This document shows positions 1 to 7,398 of a stretch of 10,499 nt of DNA, in pieces; within the stretch, counting starts at the first letter, position 1, and each line of letters begins with the position of its first letter. A program made the position numbers and the translations under genes. The notes under the pieces are model-generated. The model ran no database searches. It saw nothing but the letters and a program-made list of their open reading frames with translations, and had not been told where the DNA came from. The DNA comes from Alphaproteobacteria bacterium (lineage in GTDB: Bacteria; Pseudomonadota; Alphaproteobacteria; Rhizobiales; Aestuariivirgaceae), in assembly GCA_024279045.1 (NCBI GenBank), contig JAJRRZ010000073.1:1-10499 (forward strand), in the 5' to 3' direction.

Positions 1-916
1 CCACCTGCGCGATCTCCGGCGCCAGCGATGTGGCCGTCATGCCCGGCTGGGTGTTCACCTCCAGCATCACCACCTCGCCATCGTCCTCGCCACGGTCATC
101 GAAACGGAAATCCGCCCGGCTGATGCCCTTGCAGCCCAGCGTCTTGTGCGCCTTCACCGCATATTGCTGAATGCGTTGATAAACTTTCCCGGGAAGATCA
201 GCCGGGCAGACATGCCTCGATCCACCCTCGGCATACTTCGAGTCGTAGTCGTAGAACTTGCCCTTCAACGGTATGATTTCCAGTACACCGAGCGCCACGT
301 CGCCCATCACCGCGCAGGTCAGCTCCCGCCCCGGCACGAAACGCTCCACCATCAACTGGCCATCCTTCAGCGGCAGGGTGTGCAGTTTTTCCATGTCGGG
401 CAGTTGATCTTCGCGGTGCACGATCATCACGCCAACCGACGAACCTTCCGCCACCGGCTTGATGACATAGGGCGGCTTCAGCGGATGCTTTTTCAGCAGG
501 TCTTCCACCGTCGTCAGCTTGTGTTCCGCCACCGGAATGCCCGCATGCTGGAAGATCGCCTTGCTGCGATGCTTGTCCATGGCCAGCGCCGAGGCCAGCA
601 CGCCAGAATGCGTGTAGGGAATGCCCAGTGTCTCCAGAATGCCCTGCACCCGGCCATCCTCGCCCCAGGTGCCATGCAGCGCATTGAACACCACATCCGG
701 CGACAGCTCTGTCAGATCGGCCATGATGGAAGGCTTCGCATCCACCTCCGAGACGTGATATCCCGCCTCGCGCAAGGCCGCCGCAACCGCCTGGCCGCTG
801 GCCAGCGACACCTCGCGCTCCGCCGACCACCCTCCCATCAGCACCACCACATGTGTGCTGGCCGGGTCGCGCCACGGCTTGTAGTCCGCAGCCGCTTGCC
901 GTTCCTGTTCCGCCAT
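1..916 (-). CDS. ddl: D-alanine--D-alanine ligase Ddl (3' end cut by window edge)
   Basis: Cytoplasmic ATP-grasp enzyme joining two D-alanines, giving the dipeptide that MurF attaches. I translated 305 codons from the ATG at 914-916; the frame is still open at the window edge, so roughly the last 10-20 residues are missing by comparison with usual Ddl length. Visible signatures are the N-terminal SAEREVSL (residues 31-38), LHGTWGEDG (80-88), the ATP-binding stretch EGSSVGV (157-163), the omega-loop YDYDSKY (222-228), GISRADF (264-270) and the metal-binding LEVNTQPGMT (285-294). By E. coli DdlB alignment, Arg267, Asp269, Glu286 and Asn288 match the metal and phosphate residues. The Tyr of the YDY loop indicates D-Ala-D-Ala rather than D-Ala-D-lactate specificity. 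The start is preceded by a purine-rich AAGGGAATAGAGG. It lies 59 nt after murB, as last visible gene of the operon; ftsQ would be expected next. Confidence 0.97.
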   Translation of the reverse strand, partial: MAEQERQAAADYKPWRDPASTHVVVLMGGWSAEREVSLASGQAVAAALREAGYHVSEVDAKPSIMADLTELSPDVVFNALHGTWGEDGRVQGILETLGIPYTHSGVLASALAMDKHRSKAIFQHAGIPVAEHKLTTVEDLLKKHPLKPPYVIKPVAEGSSVGVMIVHREDQLPDMEKLHTLPLKDGQLMVERFVPGRELTCAVMGDVALGVLEIIPLKGKFYDYDSKYAEGGSRHVCPADLPGKVYQRIQQYAVKAHKTLGCKGISRADFRFDDRGEDDGEVVMLEVNTQPGMTATSLAPEIAQV

Positions 917-975
917 GGCCTCTATTCCCTTGCCTGGCCTTGCCCCAATCGAGCCCTGTGCCCCGCTCGGCGGCG

Positions 976-1935
976 TCAGTCCACTATCGCGGGAACGCCG
1001 ATGCGGCGAATCTCCCAGTGCAGCTCCACGCCGCTGTTCTCGCGCACCAGGGCGCGGGCCAGCTCGCCCAGTGCTTCCAGCTCCGCGGCGGTTGCGCCTC
1101 CCTCGTTGATGAGGAAGTTGCAGTGCTTCTCACTGATGCGCGCAGCGCCCACGCGCACCCCGCGCATGCCCGCCGCGTCGATCAGCTCCCATGCCTTCAC
1201 CCCATTCGGATTGCGAAAGGTGGAGCCACCGGTGCGCGCTCGGATGGGCTGTGCCGCCTCGCGCTGGCGCTGGATCTCCTCCATGTGCGCGGCGATCTCA
1301 TCCTTGCCGCCAGGCCGCCCGCGTAACAGCGCGGAAGTGAAGATCCAGTCCTCCGGCGCATCGCTGTGGCGGTAGGACATGCCCAATTCCTCCACCCCCA
1401 CCTCGTGCACCTGGCCGTGCCGGTCGATGGCGCGGGCGGATACCAGCACATCCTTCAGCTCACCGCCGTGCGCCCCGGCGTTCATCCGCAGCGCACCCCC
1501 GATTGTGCCTGGTATACCTCTCAGAAAGGTTAATCCTTCAATGCCATGCTCCAGCGCGAAGCGCGCCACCTGCACATCCAGCGCCATGGCCCCAGCGCGG
1601 ATCAGGCAGTCCTTCGCCGCACCCTCCAGCCCAATGCTGTTGAACGCCCGCCCCAGCCGGATGACCACCCCCGGCACGCCCCCGTCGCGCACCAGCAAGT
1701 TCGAGCACGCGCCGATGACCGTAACGGGAATGTCCGGCTCCAACCTTTTCAGAAAATCCGCCAGATCGGCCTCGTCCGCCGGCTGGAACATCACCTCCGC
1801 CGGCCCGCCCACCTTGAACCACGTCAGCGGTGCCAGCGGCTTGTTCGGTGTCAGCTTGCCACGCACCGGCGGCAACCGCAGCATCAGCGCCTCGCCATCA
1901 ATGCCCACGCCACGCGCATTTCCATCACTGCCCAT
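976..1935 (-). CDS. murB: UDP-N-acetylenolpyruvoylglucosamine reductase MurB
   Basis: Cytoplasmic FAD enzyme that reduces UDP-GlcNAc-enolpyruvate to UDP-MurNAc with NADPH, the second committed step of precursor synthesis. It has 319 residues. The FAD domain starts near WFKVGGPAEV (39-48) and includes SNLLVRDGG (78-86) and GIPGTIGGA (140-148). The C-terminal domain has YRHS (188-191; its Arg matches an active-site Arg of the family), GGSTFRNP (236-243; Ser238 corresponds to the catalytic proton donor) and WEIRRIG (307-313; Glu308 corresponds to the catalytic Glu). The ATG at 1935 lies inside murC, giving an 11-nt overlap, and is supported by a perfect GGAGG six bases upstream; Met18 is a less likely alternative. 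One oddity: the glycine-rich G-x-G-S-N seen in many MurB proteins reads GACSN (75-79). Coupling to murC translation is likely. Confidence 0.98.
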   Translation of the reverse strand: MGSDGNARGVGIDGEALMLRLPPVRGKLTPNKPLAPLTWFKVGGPAEVMFQPADEADLADFLKRLEPDIPVTVIGACSNLLVRDGGVPGVVIRLGRAFNSIGLEGAAKDCLIRAGAMALDVQVARFALEHGIEGLTFLRGIPGTIGGALRMNAGAHGGELKDVLVSARAIDRHGQVHEVGVEELGMSYRHSDAPEDWIFTSALLRGRPGGKDEIAAHMEEIQRQREAAQPIRARTGGSTFRNPNGVKAWELIDAAGMRGVRVGAARISEKHCNFLINEGGATAAELEALGELARALVRENSGVELHWEIRRIGVPAIVD

Positions 1936-3373
1936 TCACCGCCTCCAGCGCTTTCGGCATCGCATGCGCCCAGTGCGTGATGTTGCCCGCGCCGAGGAAG
2001 ATCACCACATCCCCCGGCTGCGCCAGTTTGCGCAGCAGCTTCGCGATGTTGCCCTCCATCGTCTCGCCCGGCCCCGGCTCTGGCAGAATGCGCACATCAC
2101 GCTGCCCGCGCGCCAGCATCTCCTCGCCCAGCGCCGCATGATCACGTCCCGCGATGGGCCGCTCCCCGGCGGCATAGACCGGCGTCAGGAGCACACTGTC
2201 CGCCTCGGTGAAGCACGAGGCAAAGTCGTCGAACAGTGAATCCAGCCGCGTATAGCGGTGTGGCTGCATCACCGCGATCAACCGCCCCTGTCCGGCCACC
2301 TGCCGCGCCGCCTTCAGCACCGCGGCGATTTCCACCGGATGATGCCCGTAATCGTCATAGAGGTTCACGCCATTCCACGCACCCACATGGGTGAAGCGCC
2401 GCCCCACGCCGGTGAACCCGGCCAGCCCCGCACGAATGTCCTGTGCCGAAACCCCCAGCTCGTGCGCCACCAGCAGCGCCGCGGTGGCGTTCAGCACGTT
2501 GTGCTCGCCTGGCATGGGCAGCTCCAGGTCGGCAAACTCCACCACCTCGCCGCGGCGCTGATCGGCATAGGACACGGAAAACCGCGAACGCCCGCCTTCC
2601 ACCCGGATGTCATGCACCCGCGCATCGGCCTGCGGGTTGGCGCCGTAGGAGATGACGCGCCGATCACGCACATCGGCGATGAGGCGCTGCACCTCCGCAT
2701 GATCGGAACATGCCACCGCGAAGCCATAGAATGGAATGTTCTCCACGAAGCGCCGGAATGCCGCGCGCAGCTCATCGAAATCCTGCCAGAAGTCCAGGTG
2801 CTCCGGGTCGATGTTGGTGATGATCGCCACATCCGCCGGCAAGCGCAGGAAGGTGCCGTCGGATTCGTCCGCCTCCACCACCATCCACTCGCCCTTGCCC
2901 AGCCGCACGTTGGTGTTCAGCGACTGGATGATGCCGCCGTTGATGATGGTCGGATCCAGCCCGCCAGCAGCCAGCAGTTCACCGGTCAGCGAGGTGGTGG
3001 TGGTCTTGCCGTGCGTGCCGGCCACCGCCACCCCGTTGCGGAAGCGCATCAGCTCCACCAGCATTTCCGCCCGCTTCACCACCGGCAGCCGCCGCCGCCG
3101 TGCTTCCACCAGTTCCGGGTTGTCTTCCTTGATGGCGCTGGACACCACCAGGATGTCTGCCTCTTTCAGGTTCTCCGCCGCGTGGCCGATCATCACCTCC
3201 ATGCCACGCGCCCGCAGCCGCTTCACGTTGGCGCTCTCGGCAATGTCGGAGCCCTGCACCCGATAGCCCAACTCGTCCAGCGCCTCGGCAATGCCACTCA
3301 TGCCGATGCCGCCGATGCCGACGAAGTGAAACAACCCCACCTCGCGCGGCATTTTCATCATGCGTTTGGTCAT
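1925..3373 (-). CDS. murC: UDP-N-acetylmuramate--L-alanine ligase MurC
   Basis: Cytoplasmic ATP-dependent Mur ligase adding L-alanine to UDP-MurNAc, the first residue of the stem peptide. It has 482 residues with the three Mur ligase domains in order. The N-terminal Rossmann-like domain has GIGGIGMSG (19-27). The central ATPase domain has the P-loop GTHGKTTTT (119-127), EADESDG (167-173), NIDPEHLDF (187-195) and HNVLNA (291-296). The C-terminal domain has GRRF (324-327), DDYGHHP (340-346), PHRYTR (371-376) and GAGNIT (461-466). Length and motif set are normal and nothing is broken. The start at 3373 has GGGGAG five bases upstream and overlaps the murG stop in ATGA; internal Met5, Met6 and Met8 lack such a site. 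The end overlaps murB by 11 nt. Confidence 0.98.
   Translation of the reverse strand: MTKRMMKMPREVGLFHFVGIGGIGMSGIAEALDELGYRVQGSDIAESANVKRLRARGMEVMIGHAAENLKEADILVVSSAIKEDNPELVEARRRRLPVVKRAEMLVELMRFRNGVAVAGTHGKTTTTSLTGELLAAGGLDPTIINGGIIQSLNTNVRLGKGEWMVVEADESDGTFLRLPADVAIITNIDPEHLDFWQDFDELRAAFRRFVENIPFYGFAVACSDHAEVQRLIADVRDRRVISYGANPQADARVHDIRVEGGRSRFSVSYADQRRGEVVEFADLELPMPGEHNVLNATAALLVAHELGVSAQDIRAGLAGFTGVGRRFTHVGAWNGVNLYDDYGHHPVEIAAVLKAARQVAGQGRLIAVMQPHRYTRLDSLFDDFASCFTEADSVLLTPVYAAGERPIAGRDHAALGEEMLARGQRDVRILPEPGPGETMEGNIAKLLRKLAQPGDVVIFLGAGNITHWAHAMPKALEAVNGQ
1942..1946 (-). promoter_or_regulatory. murB ribosome binding site inside murC
   Basis: A perfect GGAGG lies six bases before the murB ATG at 1935, within the last codons of murC. 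It decides for the overlapping Met1 start over the internal Met18 and implies that murB is translated from the murC end. Confidence 0.7.
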
Positions 3374-4551
3374 TCCGTCTCCCCGGTTTTCCGGACGGAT
3401 TTTCCGGCCTCATCCACCACTTGCGTCGCAGCCAGCACCCGTTCCACCTCGTCCGCCATTCTTCTTGCCGCATCCGCGCGCGCCTGCGCAAGCGCCGCTT
3501 CATGCGCCGCCATCAGCATCTCCGGCTTGTGCGCCAGCTCGGTAATCAACCCGCCCAGCCTCTCCGGCGTCGCCTCGTGCTGGCGCAGCACCCAGCCCGC
3601 CCCGCCATGCGCAAAGGCTTTCGCATTCTGTCCCTGCTCGTCATCGGCCAGATGCGGATAGGGTATCAGGATGGCGGGCCGCCCGATCACCATCAATTCC
3701 GCGATGGTCGAAGCCCCCGCCCGGCAGATCACCAGATGCGCATCCGCCATGCGCGAAGGCAGGTCATCGAAGAAACTCGCCAGCTCCAGCTTCGCCAGCT
3801 CCAGCCCCGCCAGTTTCTCGCGCACCACCGCCATGTCCTCCTCGCGGCACTGAAACACCACCTCCAGCCGCCGCCGCAGCGCACCCGGCAGTTCCGCCAG
3901 CGCCGCCGGCAATGCCTCGGCAAAGAAATGCGCCCCCTGCGAGCCGCCGGTTATCAACAGCCGAAACGGCGCATCCGCCCGTTCCGGCGGCTCGTATGGC
4001 GCACCCGCCACCGCCAGCACCGCCGCCCGCACCGGATTGCCCGTGTGCACCGTCTTGCCCAGGTATTGCGCCGCCAGCCCCGTAACCTTCGGAAACGAGA
4101 CAAACATCCGCGCCGCAAGGCGCGCCAGCAGCCGGTTGGCCTTGCCGATGGCCACGCCGGCGTCATGCGTCATGATCGGCAGCTTCTCCCGCCATGCCGC
4201 CAGCAACGGCGGTAGCGACGGATAGCCGCCGAATCCCACCGCCGCCTTTACCCCGCGCGCACGCATCTCGCGCCGCGCCATGGCCATGCCACGCCAGATG
4301 CGCCACACCTGCCCCGGCACCCGCCACGGCTGGCGCGGGGTGATGGTCGCCGCCGGTGTGATGACCAGCTCCACGCCGGGCATGTCCTTCACGTATTTCG
4401 CCGCCCGCTCGTCGCTGAACAGCACGCAGGCATGCCCGCGCCGCACCAGCTCTTCCGCCAGCGCCTGCGCCGGAAACAGGTGCCCGCCGGTGCCCCCCGC
4501 CGCCAGCGCCACCACCTGCCGCTGATGCCTGTTTTCACTCGCATCCGCCAT
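3370..4551 (-). CDS. murG: UDP-GlcNAc:lipid I GlcNAc transferase MurG
   Basis: GT-B glycosyltransferase at the inner face of the cytoplasmic membrane that adds GlcNAc to lipid I, making lipid II. It has 393 residues. The N-terminal domain has the glycine-rich GGTGGHLFPA (19-28) and GFGGYPS (106-112). The C-terminal donor domain has the second glycine-rich loop GGSQGAH (202-208), CRAGASTIAE (276-285, whose Glu is the expected UDP-GlcNAc ligand) and the stretch LADDEQGQNA (301-310), where many MurG proteins carry DDHQ..NA. A clear departure is HDAG (129-132) where most MurG proteins carry HEQN; the following GKANR (136-140) is retained. The ATG at 4551 lies three bases after the ftsW stop with only a weak upstream GGGG, so reinitiation or coupling is likely. 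The tail after residue 350 is rich in Ala, Arg and Glu, probably helical. Confidence 0.97.
   Translation of the reverse strand: MADASENRHQRQVVALAAGGTGGHLFPAQALAEELVRRGHACVLFSDERAAKYVKDMPGVELVITPAATITPRQPWRVPGQVWRIWRGMAMARREMRARGVKAAVGFGGYPSLPPLLAAWREKLPIMTHDAGVAIGKANRLLARLAARMFVSFPKVTGLAAQYLGKTVHTGNPVRAAVLAVAGAPYEPPERADAPFRLLITGGSQGAHFFAEALPAALAELPGALRRRLEVVFQCREEDMAVVREKLAGLELAKLELASFFDDLPSRMADAHLVICRAGASTIAELMVIGRPAILIPYPHLADDEQGQNAKAFAHGGAGWVLRQHEATPERLGGLITELAHKPEMLMAAHEAALAQARADAARRMADEVERVLAATQVVDEAGKSVRKTGETE
3379..3384 (-). promoter_or_regulatory. murC ribosome binding site inside murG
   Basis: GGGGAG ends five bases before the murC ATG at 3373 and selects this start among four closely spaced Met codons. 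Its upstream edge overlaps the small palindrome CCGG-AAAA-CCGG (3383-3394), which could weakly mask it. Confidence 0.6.
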
Positions 4552-4554
4552 GCA

Positions 4555-5772
4555 TCACGCCCCGGACCAGACCACACCACCCGTTGCCCTGCCGCTTCGC
4601 TGGCGCTCCACATCCTGCCGCAGCAGCGCCAGCGCCATGCCCAGCGTCAGCGCCATGGCCAGCAGCGACGAACCACCATAGGACACGAACGGCAATGTCA
4701 TGCCCTTCGCCGGCAGCACGTGCACGTTCACCCCCATGTTGATGAACGCCTGCAGACCGAACAACATGGCCAGACCACTCACCGCCAGCCGCCGGAACGG
4801 ATCATGCAGATGCAGCGCCCTGAACAACAGCCGTAGCGCAACGAACGCCACCACCATCAGAATCACCATCAGCGCCACCCAGCCAAACTCCTCGCCGATG
4901 GCGGCAAACAGGAAATCGGTATGGGCATCCGGCAGATAGCGATTGGCCCGCCCGCCTCCCGGCCCGGCCCCCAGCAGCCCGCCGTTGCGCAATGCATCCA
5001 TGGCAAAATCGATCTGGTCGCGTGCCCCGGGCGGCAGCTCCGGCGGGTTCAGGAATCTGTCCACCCGCGCCCGCACATGGGCAAACAGCACATAGGCCGC
5101 GCCCAGAAGCGCCACCAGGCCGGCACCCATCATCAGAATATACCGCCAGCGCAGCCCCAGCAGATACAGCATGCCCCCCCACACGGCAGAGATCAGCATC
5201 GTCTGCCCCAGATCAGGCTGCTTGATGAGCAGCCCCACGATCAACACATACATGCCCCACGCCATCAGTGCCGCCATCCGCTGCTGCATGATGGCTTCCG
5301 CCGTGCCGCTGAACAGCGCTTGCCCCGCCTGCCCTGCCTGCCGTGCCTGCACCAGCAGCCACGCCGCCAATACCACAAAGGCCGGCTTGACAAACTCCGA
5401 CGGCTGTATGGACATGAACCCCAGCTGCACCCAGCGCCGCGCCCCCTTGATGGTGCCGCCGCTGAACAGCGCCACCACCATCAGCGCCAGCCCCAGGCCC
5501 AACACCACCAGTGCCACGCGCCGCACCTGCCGCCCGGAAAGGAACGTCATGCCAATGAACAGCGGCAACGCCAGTCCCAGATAGAACAAATGCCGCCGGA
5601 AGAAATGAAACCCATCCAGGCCAATGCGCTCCGCCACCGGCGGGCTGGCCGCCAGCGAGAAGATGATGCCCAGCAGCATCAGCAGCAGCACCGCGCCCAG
5701 CACGCCCCAGTCCACCGAATACCACCAGCGCGCCAGCGCCCCGCTGTCCCTGCGTGAAATAAGCACGCTCAT
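4555..5772 (-). CDS. ftsW: Septal peptidoglycan polymerase FtsW (SEDS family)
   Basis: Multi-pass inner-membrane glycosyltransferase that polymerises lipid II at the septum together with FtsI (PBP3), whose gene should lie upstream of murE outside this window. It has 405 residues. Hydrophobic segments begin at about 21-42, followed by pairs near 60-78 and 84-104 and further segments to about 385, consistent with ten transmembrane helices. SEDS hallmarks are QPSEF (123-127), KQPDLGQT (184-191), the external-loop LPDAHTDF (280-287) with Asp286 at the position of the essential catalytic Asp, GEEFGW (293-298) and PFVSYGGSS (361-369). PDAHTDF favours FtsW over RodA, as does the location in dcw. A run of four QAx triplets (142-153) lies in the cytoplasmic loop after helix 4. 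The start overlaps murD by ATGA, with GGGGGA nine bases upstream. Confidence 0.96.
   Translation of the reverse strand: MSVLISRRDSGALARWWYSVDWGVLGAVLLLMLLGIIFSLAASPPVAERIGLDGFHFFRRHLFYLGLALPLFIGMTFLSGRQVRRVALVVLGLGLALMVVALFSGGTIKGARRWVQLGFMSIQPSEFVKPAFVVLAAWLLVQARQAGQAGQALFSGTAEAIMQQRMAALMAWGMYVLIVGLLIKQPDLGQTMLISAVWGGMLYLLGLRWRYILMMGAGLVALLGAAYVLFAHVRARVDRFLNPPELPPGARDQIDFAMDALRNGGLLGAGPGGGRANRYLPDAHTDFLFAAIGEEFGWVALMVILMVVAFVALRLLFRALHLHDPFRRLAVSGLAMLFGLQAFINMGVNVHVLPAKGMTLPFVSYGGSSLLAMALTLGMALALLRQDVERQRSGRATGGVVWSGA
5314..5349 (-). repeat. 9-nt tandem repeat, four units, inside ftsW
   Basis: On the coding strand four consecutive 9-nt units begin CAGGCACGG, CAGGCAGGG, CAGGCGGGG and CAAGCGCTG, encoding QAR-QAG-QAG-QAL (FtsW residues 142-153). 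The array is in frame and lies in the predicted cytoplasmic loop between helices 4 and 5. It probably arose by slippage. Confidence 0.65.
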
Positions 5773-7232
5773 GTCGCATCATCCCCCGGTTGCCGCGCCG
5801 CCTGTTCGCGGCGCAATGCTTCCACCAATGTCTTGAAATGATCACCCCGTTCCTCGAACGAGCGGTATTGATCAAACGACGCGCAGGCTGGCGCCAGCAG
5901 CACCACCGGCTGGCGCGCCACGCCCTCGGCTCGTGCCTGTTGTGCCGCTGCGAAGGCCGCCTTCACCGCCGTTTCCATGTCGCCGGTTATTTCATGCGCC
6001 ACGCCTGCCTGACGCAACGTCTCCGCCAGCAACGGCGCATCCTCGCCGATGAGAAACGCCTTGCGCACCCGCTGCTCGAGCAATTCCGCCAGCGGCGTGA
6101 TGCCGCCGGTCTTCGCCTGGCCGCCGGCAATCCAGAAGATGTTCTCGAAGCTACCCAGCGAACGCGCCGCAGCATCGGCATTCGTCGCCTTGGAATCGTT
6201 GACGAACAGCACTCCGTCGATGCTGGCCAGTTGCTCCATGCGGTGCGCAAGCCCGCCAAACGAACGAAACCCCGCGGCGATCAGGTTGCCGTTGAGTTTC
6301 AGCGCCCGGCACGCCGCCCAGGCAGCCGCCGCATTCTGCCAGTTGTGTTCGCCACGCAGCGCCCGCGCCACGCTCAGGTCCATGCCCATTGCCGTGTGCC
6401 CGCCCGTGCGTTCCTCCAGCACGCCGTTGACGGTGCACACACCCTCTTCCAGCCGCTCCTGCACCGAGATGGCAACCCTGCGCGCCGCCGCCGGCACGGC
6501 ATCGCACGCCTTGCGGCACCATGCATCATCCACCGACACCACCGCCACGTCGTCCGCCCCCATGTTGGCAAACAGCCGCGCCTTCACCGCCGCATAGTTC
6601 TCCAATGTGCCATGGCGATCGAGATGATCCTCGGTGATATTCAGCAACACCCCCACATCGGGCTTCAGCGTCGGCGACAGGTCAATCTGGAACGAACTCA
6701 TCTCGATGACATAGATGCGCCCATGCACCGGCTCCGGCAGGTCGAACACCGCCGTGCCGATGTTGCCGCCCACCGCCACATCCAGCCCCGCTTGTTGCAG
6801 CACATGGCCGATCAGCGCCGTGGTGGTGGATTTGCCGTTGGTGCCGGTAATCGCCACCAGCTTCGCCCCCGTGCCTGCCAATTGCCGGAAGAAGATCTCC
6901 GTATCGCCAATGATCTCGATACCCGCCTCTTGCGCCTTGCGCACCGTCCAGTGCGGCACGGGATGAGTCAACGGCACGCCGGGACTGAGCACCAGCGCAT
7001 TGAGCGTGGCAAAGTCCACCTTGTGCAGATCCACCGCCGCAAGCCCTACCTCCGACAGGCGTTGCCGCCCACCCTCGGCATCGTCCCAAGCCAGCACCTC
7101 CGCGCCACCGGCAGCCAGCGCCCGCGCACAGGCCAGGCCCGACCGCCCCAGGCCAAACAGCCCCACCCGCCGCGATGCAAACACATCAGCGACGAAGTTC
7201 TCCCCGACGAATGTTTCACGCGAATGATTCAT
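5769..7232 (-). CDS. murD: UDP-MurNAc-L-alanine--D-glutamate ligase MurD
   Basis: Cytoplasmic ATP-dependent ligase adding D-glutamate to UDP-MurNAc-L-Ala. It has 487 residues, long next to the roughly 440 of E. coli MurD but reasonable for alphaproteobacteria. Motifs in order: GLGRSG (27-32), P-loop TGTNGKSTTT (129-138), GGNIG (155-159), EMSSFQ (177-182), NITEDHLDRHG (198-208), Lys217 at the usual carbamylated-lysine position, HNWQNA (296-301), the SFGGLAHRME stretch (324-333), NDSKATN (345-351) and APACASFDQY (448-457). The ATG at 7232 has only a weak upstream GGTGG. A GTG at codon 17, with GGGGAG further upstream, is a possible alternative that would still keep the whole Rossmann motif. This gene follows a 300-bp spacer with a CtrA-like box, so it may head its own transcript. 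Its stop overlaps ftsW. Confidence 0.97.
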   Translation of the reverse strand: MNHSRETFVGENFVADVFASRRVGLFGLGRSGLACARALAAGGAEVLAWDDAEGGRQRLSEVGLAAVDLHKVDFATLNALVLSPGVPLTHPVPHWTVRKAQEAGIEIIGDTEIFFRQLAGTGAKLVAITGTNGKSTTTALIGHVLQQAGLDVAVGGNIGTAVFDLPEPVHGRIYVIEMSSFQIDLSPTLKPDVGVLLNITEDHLDRHGTLENYAAVKARLFANMGADDVAVVSVDDAWCRKACDAVPAAARRVAISVQERLEEGVCTVNGVLEERTGGHTAMGMDLSVARALRGEHNWQNAAAAWAACRALKLNGNLIAAGFRSFGGLAHRMEQLASIDGVLFVNDSKATNADAAARSLGSFENIFWIAGGQAKTGGITPLAELLEQRVRKAFLIGEDAPLLAETLRQAGVAHEITGDMETAVKAAFAAAQQARAEGVARQPVVLLAPACASFDQYRSFEERGDHFKTLVEALRREQAARQPGDDAT

Positions 7233-7255
7233 GCCGCCACCATGCGCGCAAATGA

Positions 7256-7270
7256 TTCAAGCATGGTTAA
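7256..7270 (-). promoter_or_regulatory. Putative CtrA box upstream of murD
   Basis: On the murD strand the sequence reads TTAA, seven bases, then TGAA, matching the alphaproteobacterial CtrA consensus TTAA-N7-TTAA at 7 of 8 positions. Its first eight bases are TTAACCAT, a frequent form of the CtrA half site. It lies 24-38 nt upstream of the murD ATG. The second half overlaps GAATC, a GANTC target of the CcrM methylase. CtrA is the cell-cycle response regulator that controls division genes in Caulobacter; use of this site here is inference from sequence match alone. Confidence 0.45.
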
Positions 7271-7310
7271 CGATCTGCCAACGGCGTCCACAAGGCCCTG
7301 CTTTTGTCTG

Positions 7311-7398
7311 GCTGGGCAATCGCGCTTGGAGCAACTGCGCTGGGCAGCTTGGTGAAATGCTCTCTCTCTTCATCATTGCCGGGCTTGACCGGCAATCC
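7311..7398 (+). repeat. Palindromic interspersed repeat, copy A
   Basis: This copy shares an ordered set of blocks with the segment at 8694-8780 on the opposite strand. The blocks are GCTGGGCAAT at 7311, GGGCAGCTTGGTGAA at 7342-7356, a pyrimidine-rich run, and CATTGCCGGGCTTGACCGGCAAT at its end. Hand alignment gives 13 of 15 identities in the middle block and 21 of 23 in the last. The end forms a perfect hairpin: ATTGCCGG (7375-7382), loop GCTTGA, CCGGCAAT (7389-7396). GCTGGGCA occurs twice, 28 bp apart (7311 and 7339), an arrangement also seen in copy B. The hairpin resembles a palindrome I recall as common between alphaproteobacterial genes. Exact outer ends are unknown. Confidence 0.7.

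Noticed and set aside
146..1375. Long plus-strand open frame opposite ddl and murB (409 codons), and similar long plus-strand frames opposite the other genes
   Set aside because: These are antisense shadows of high-GC coding sequence. They are rich in Arg, His, Pro and Ala, show no family motif, and each lies over a minus-strand gene with full Mur, Ddl or FtsW signatures.
3383..3407. CCGG-TTTT-CCGG palindrome and a second TTTTCCGG 13 bp away, before the murC start
   Set aside because: They lie in the murG coding end and the stem is only four base pairs; a regulatory role is possible but unsupported.
3907..3916. CCGGCAAT inside murG, and again inside murD near 6125-6132, as further repeat copies
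   Set aside because: Only one arm of the palindrome is present and both lie in conserved coding sequence, so they are chance matches.
7375..7396. Hairpin in the mraY-murD spacer as an intrinsic terminator
   Set aside because: The stem is strong, but no U-tract follows it in the operon direction, and the neighbouring pyrimidine tract would be purine in that transcript. It also recurs as part of a repeat.
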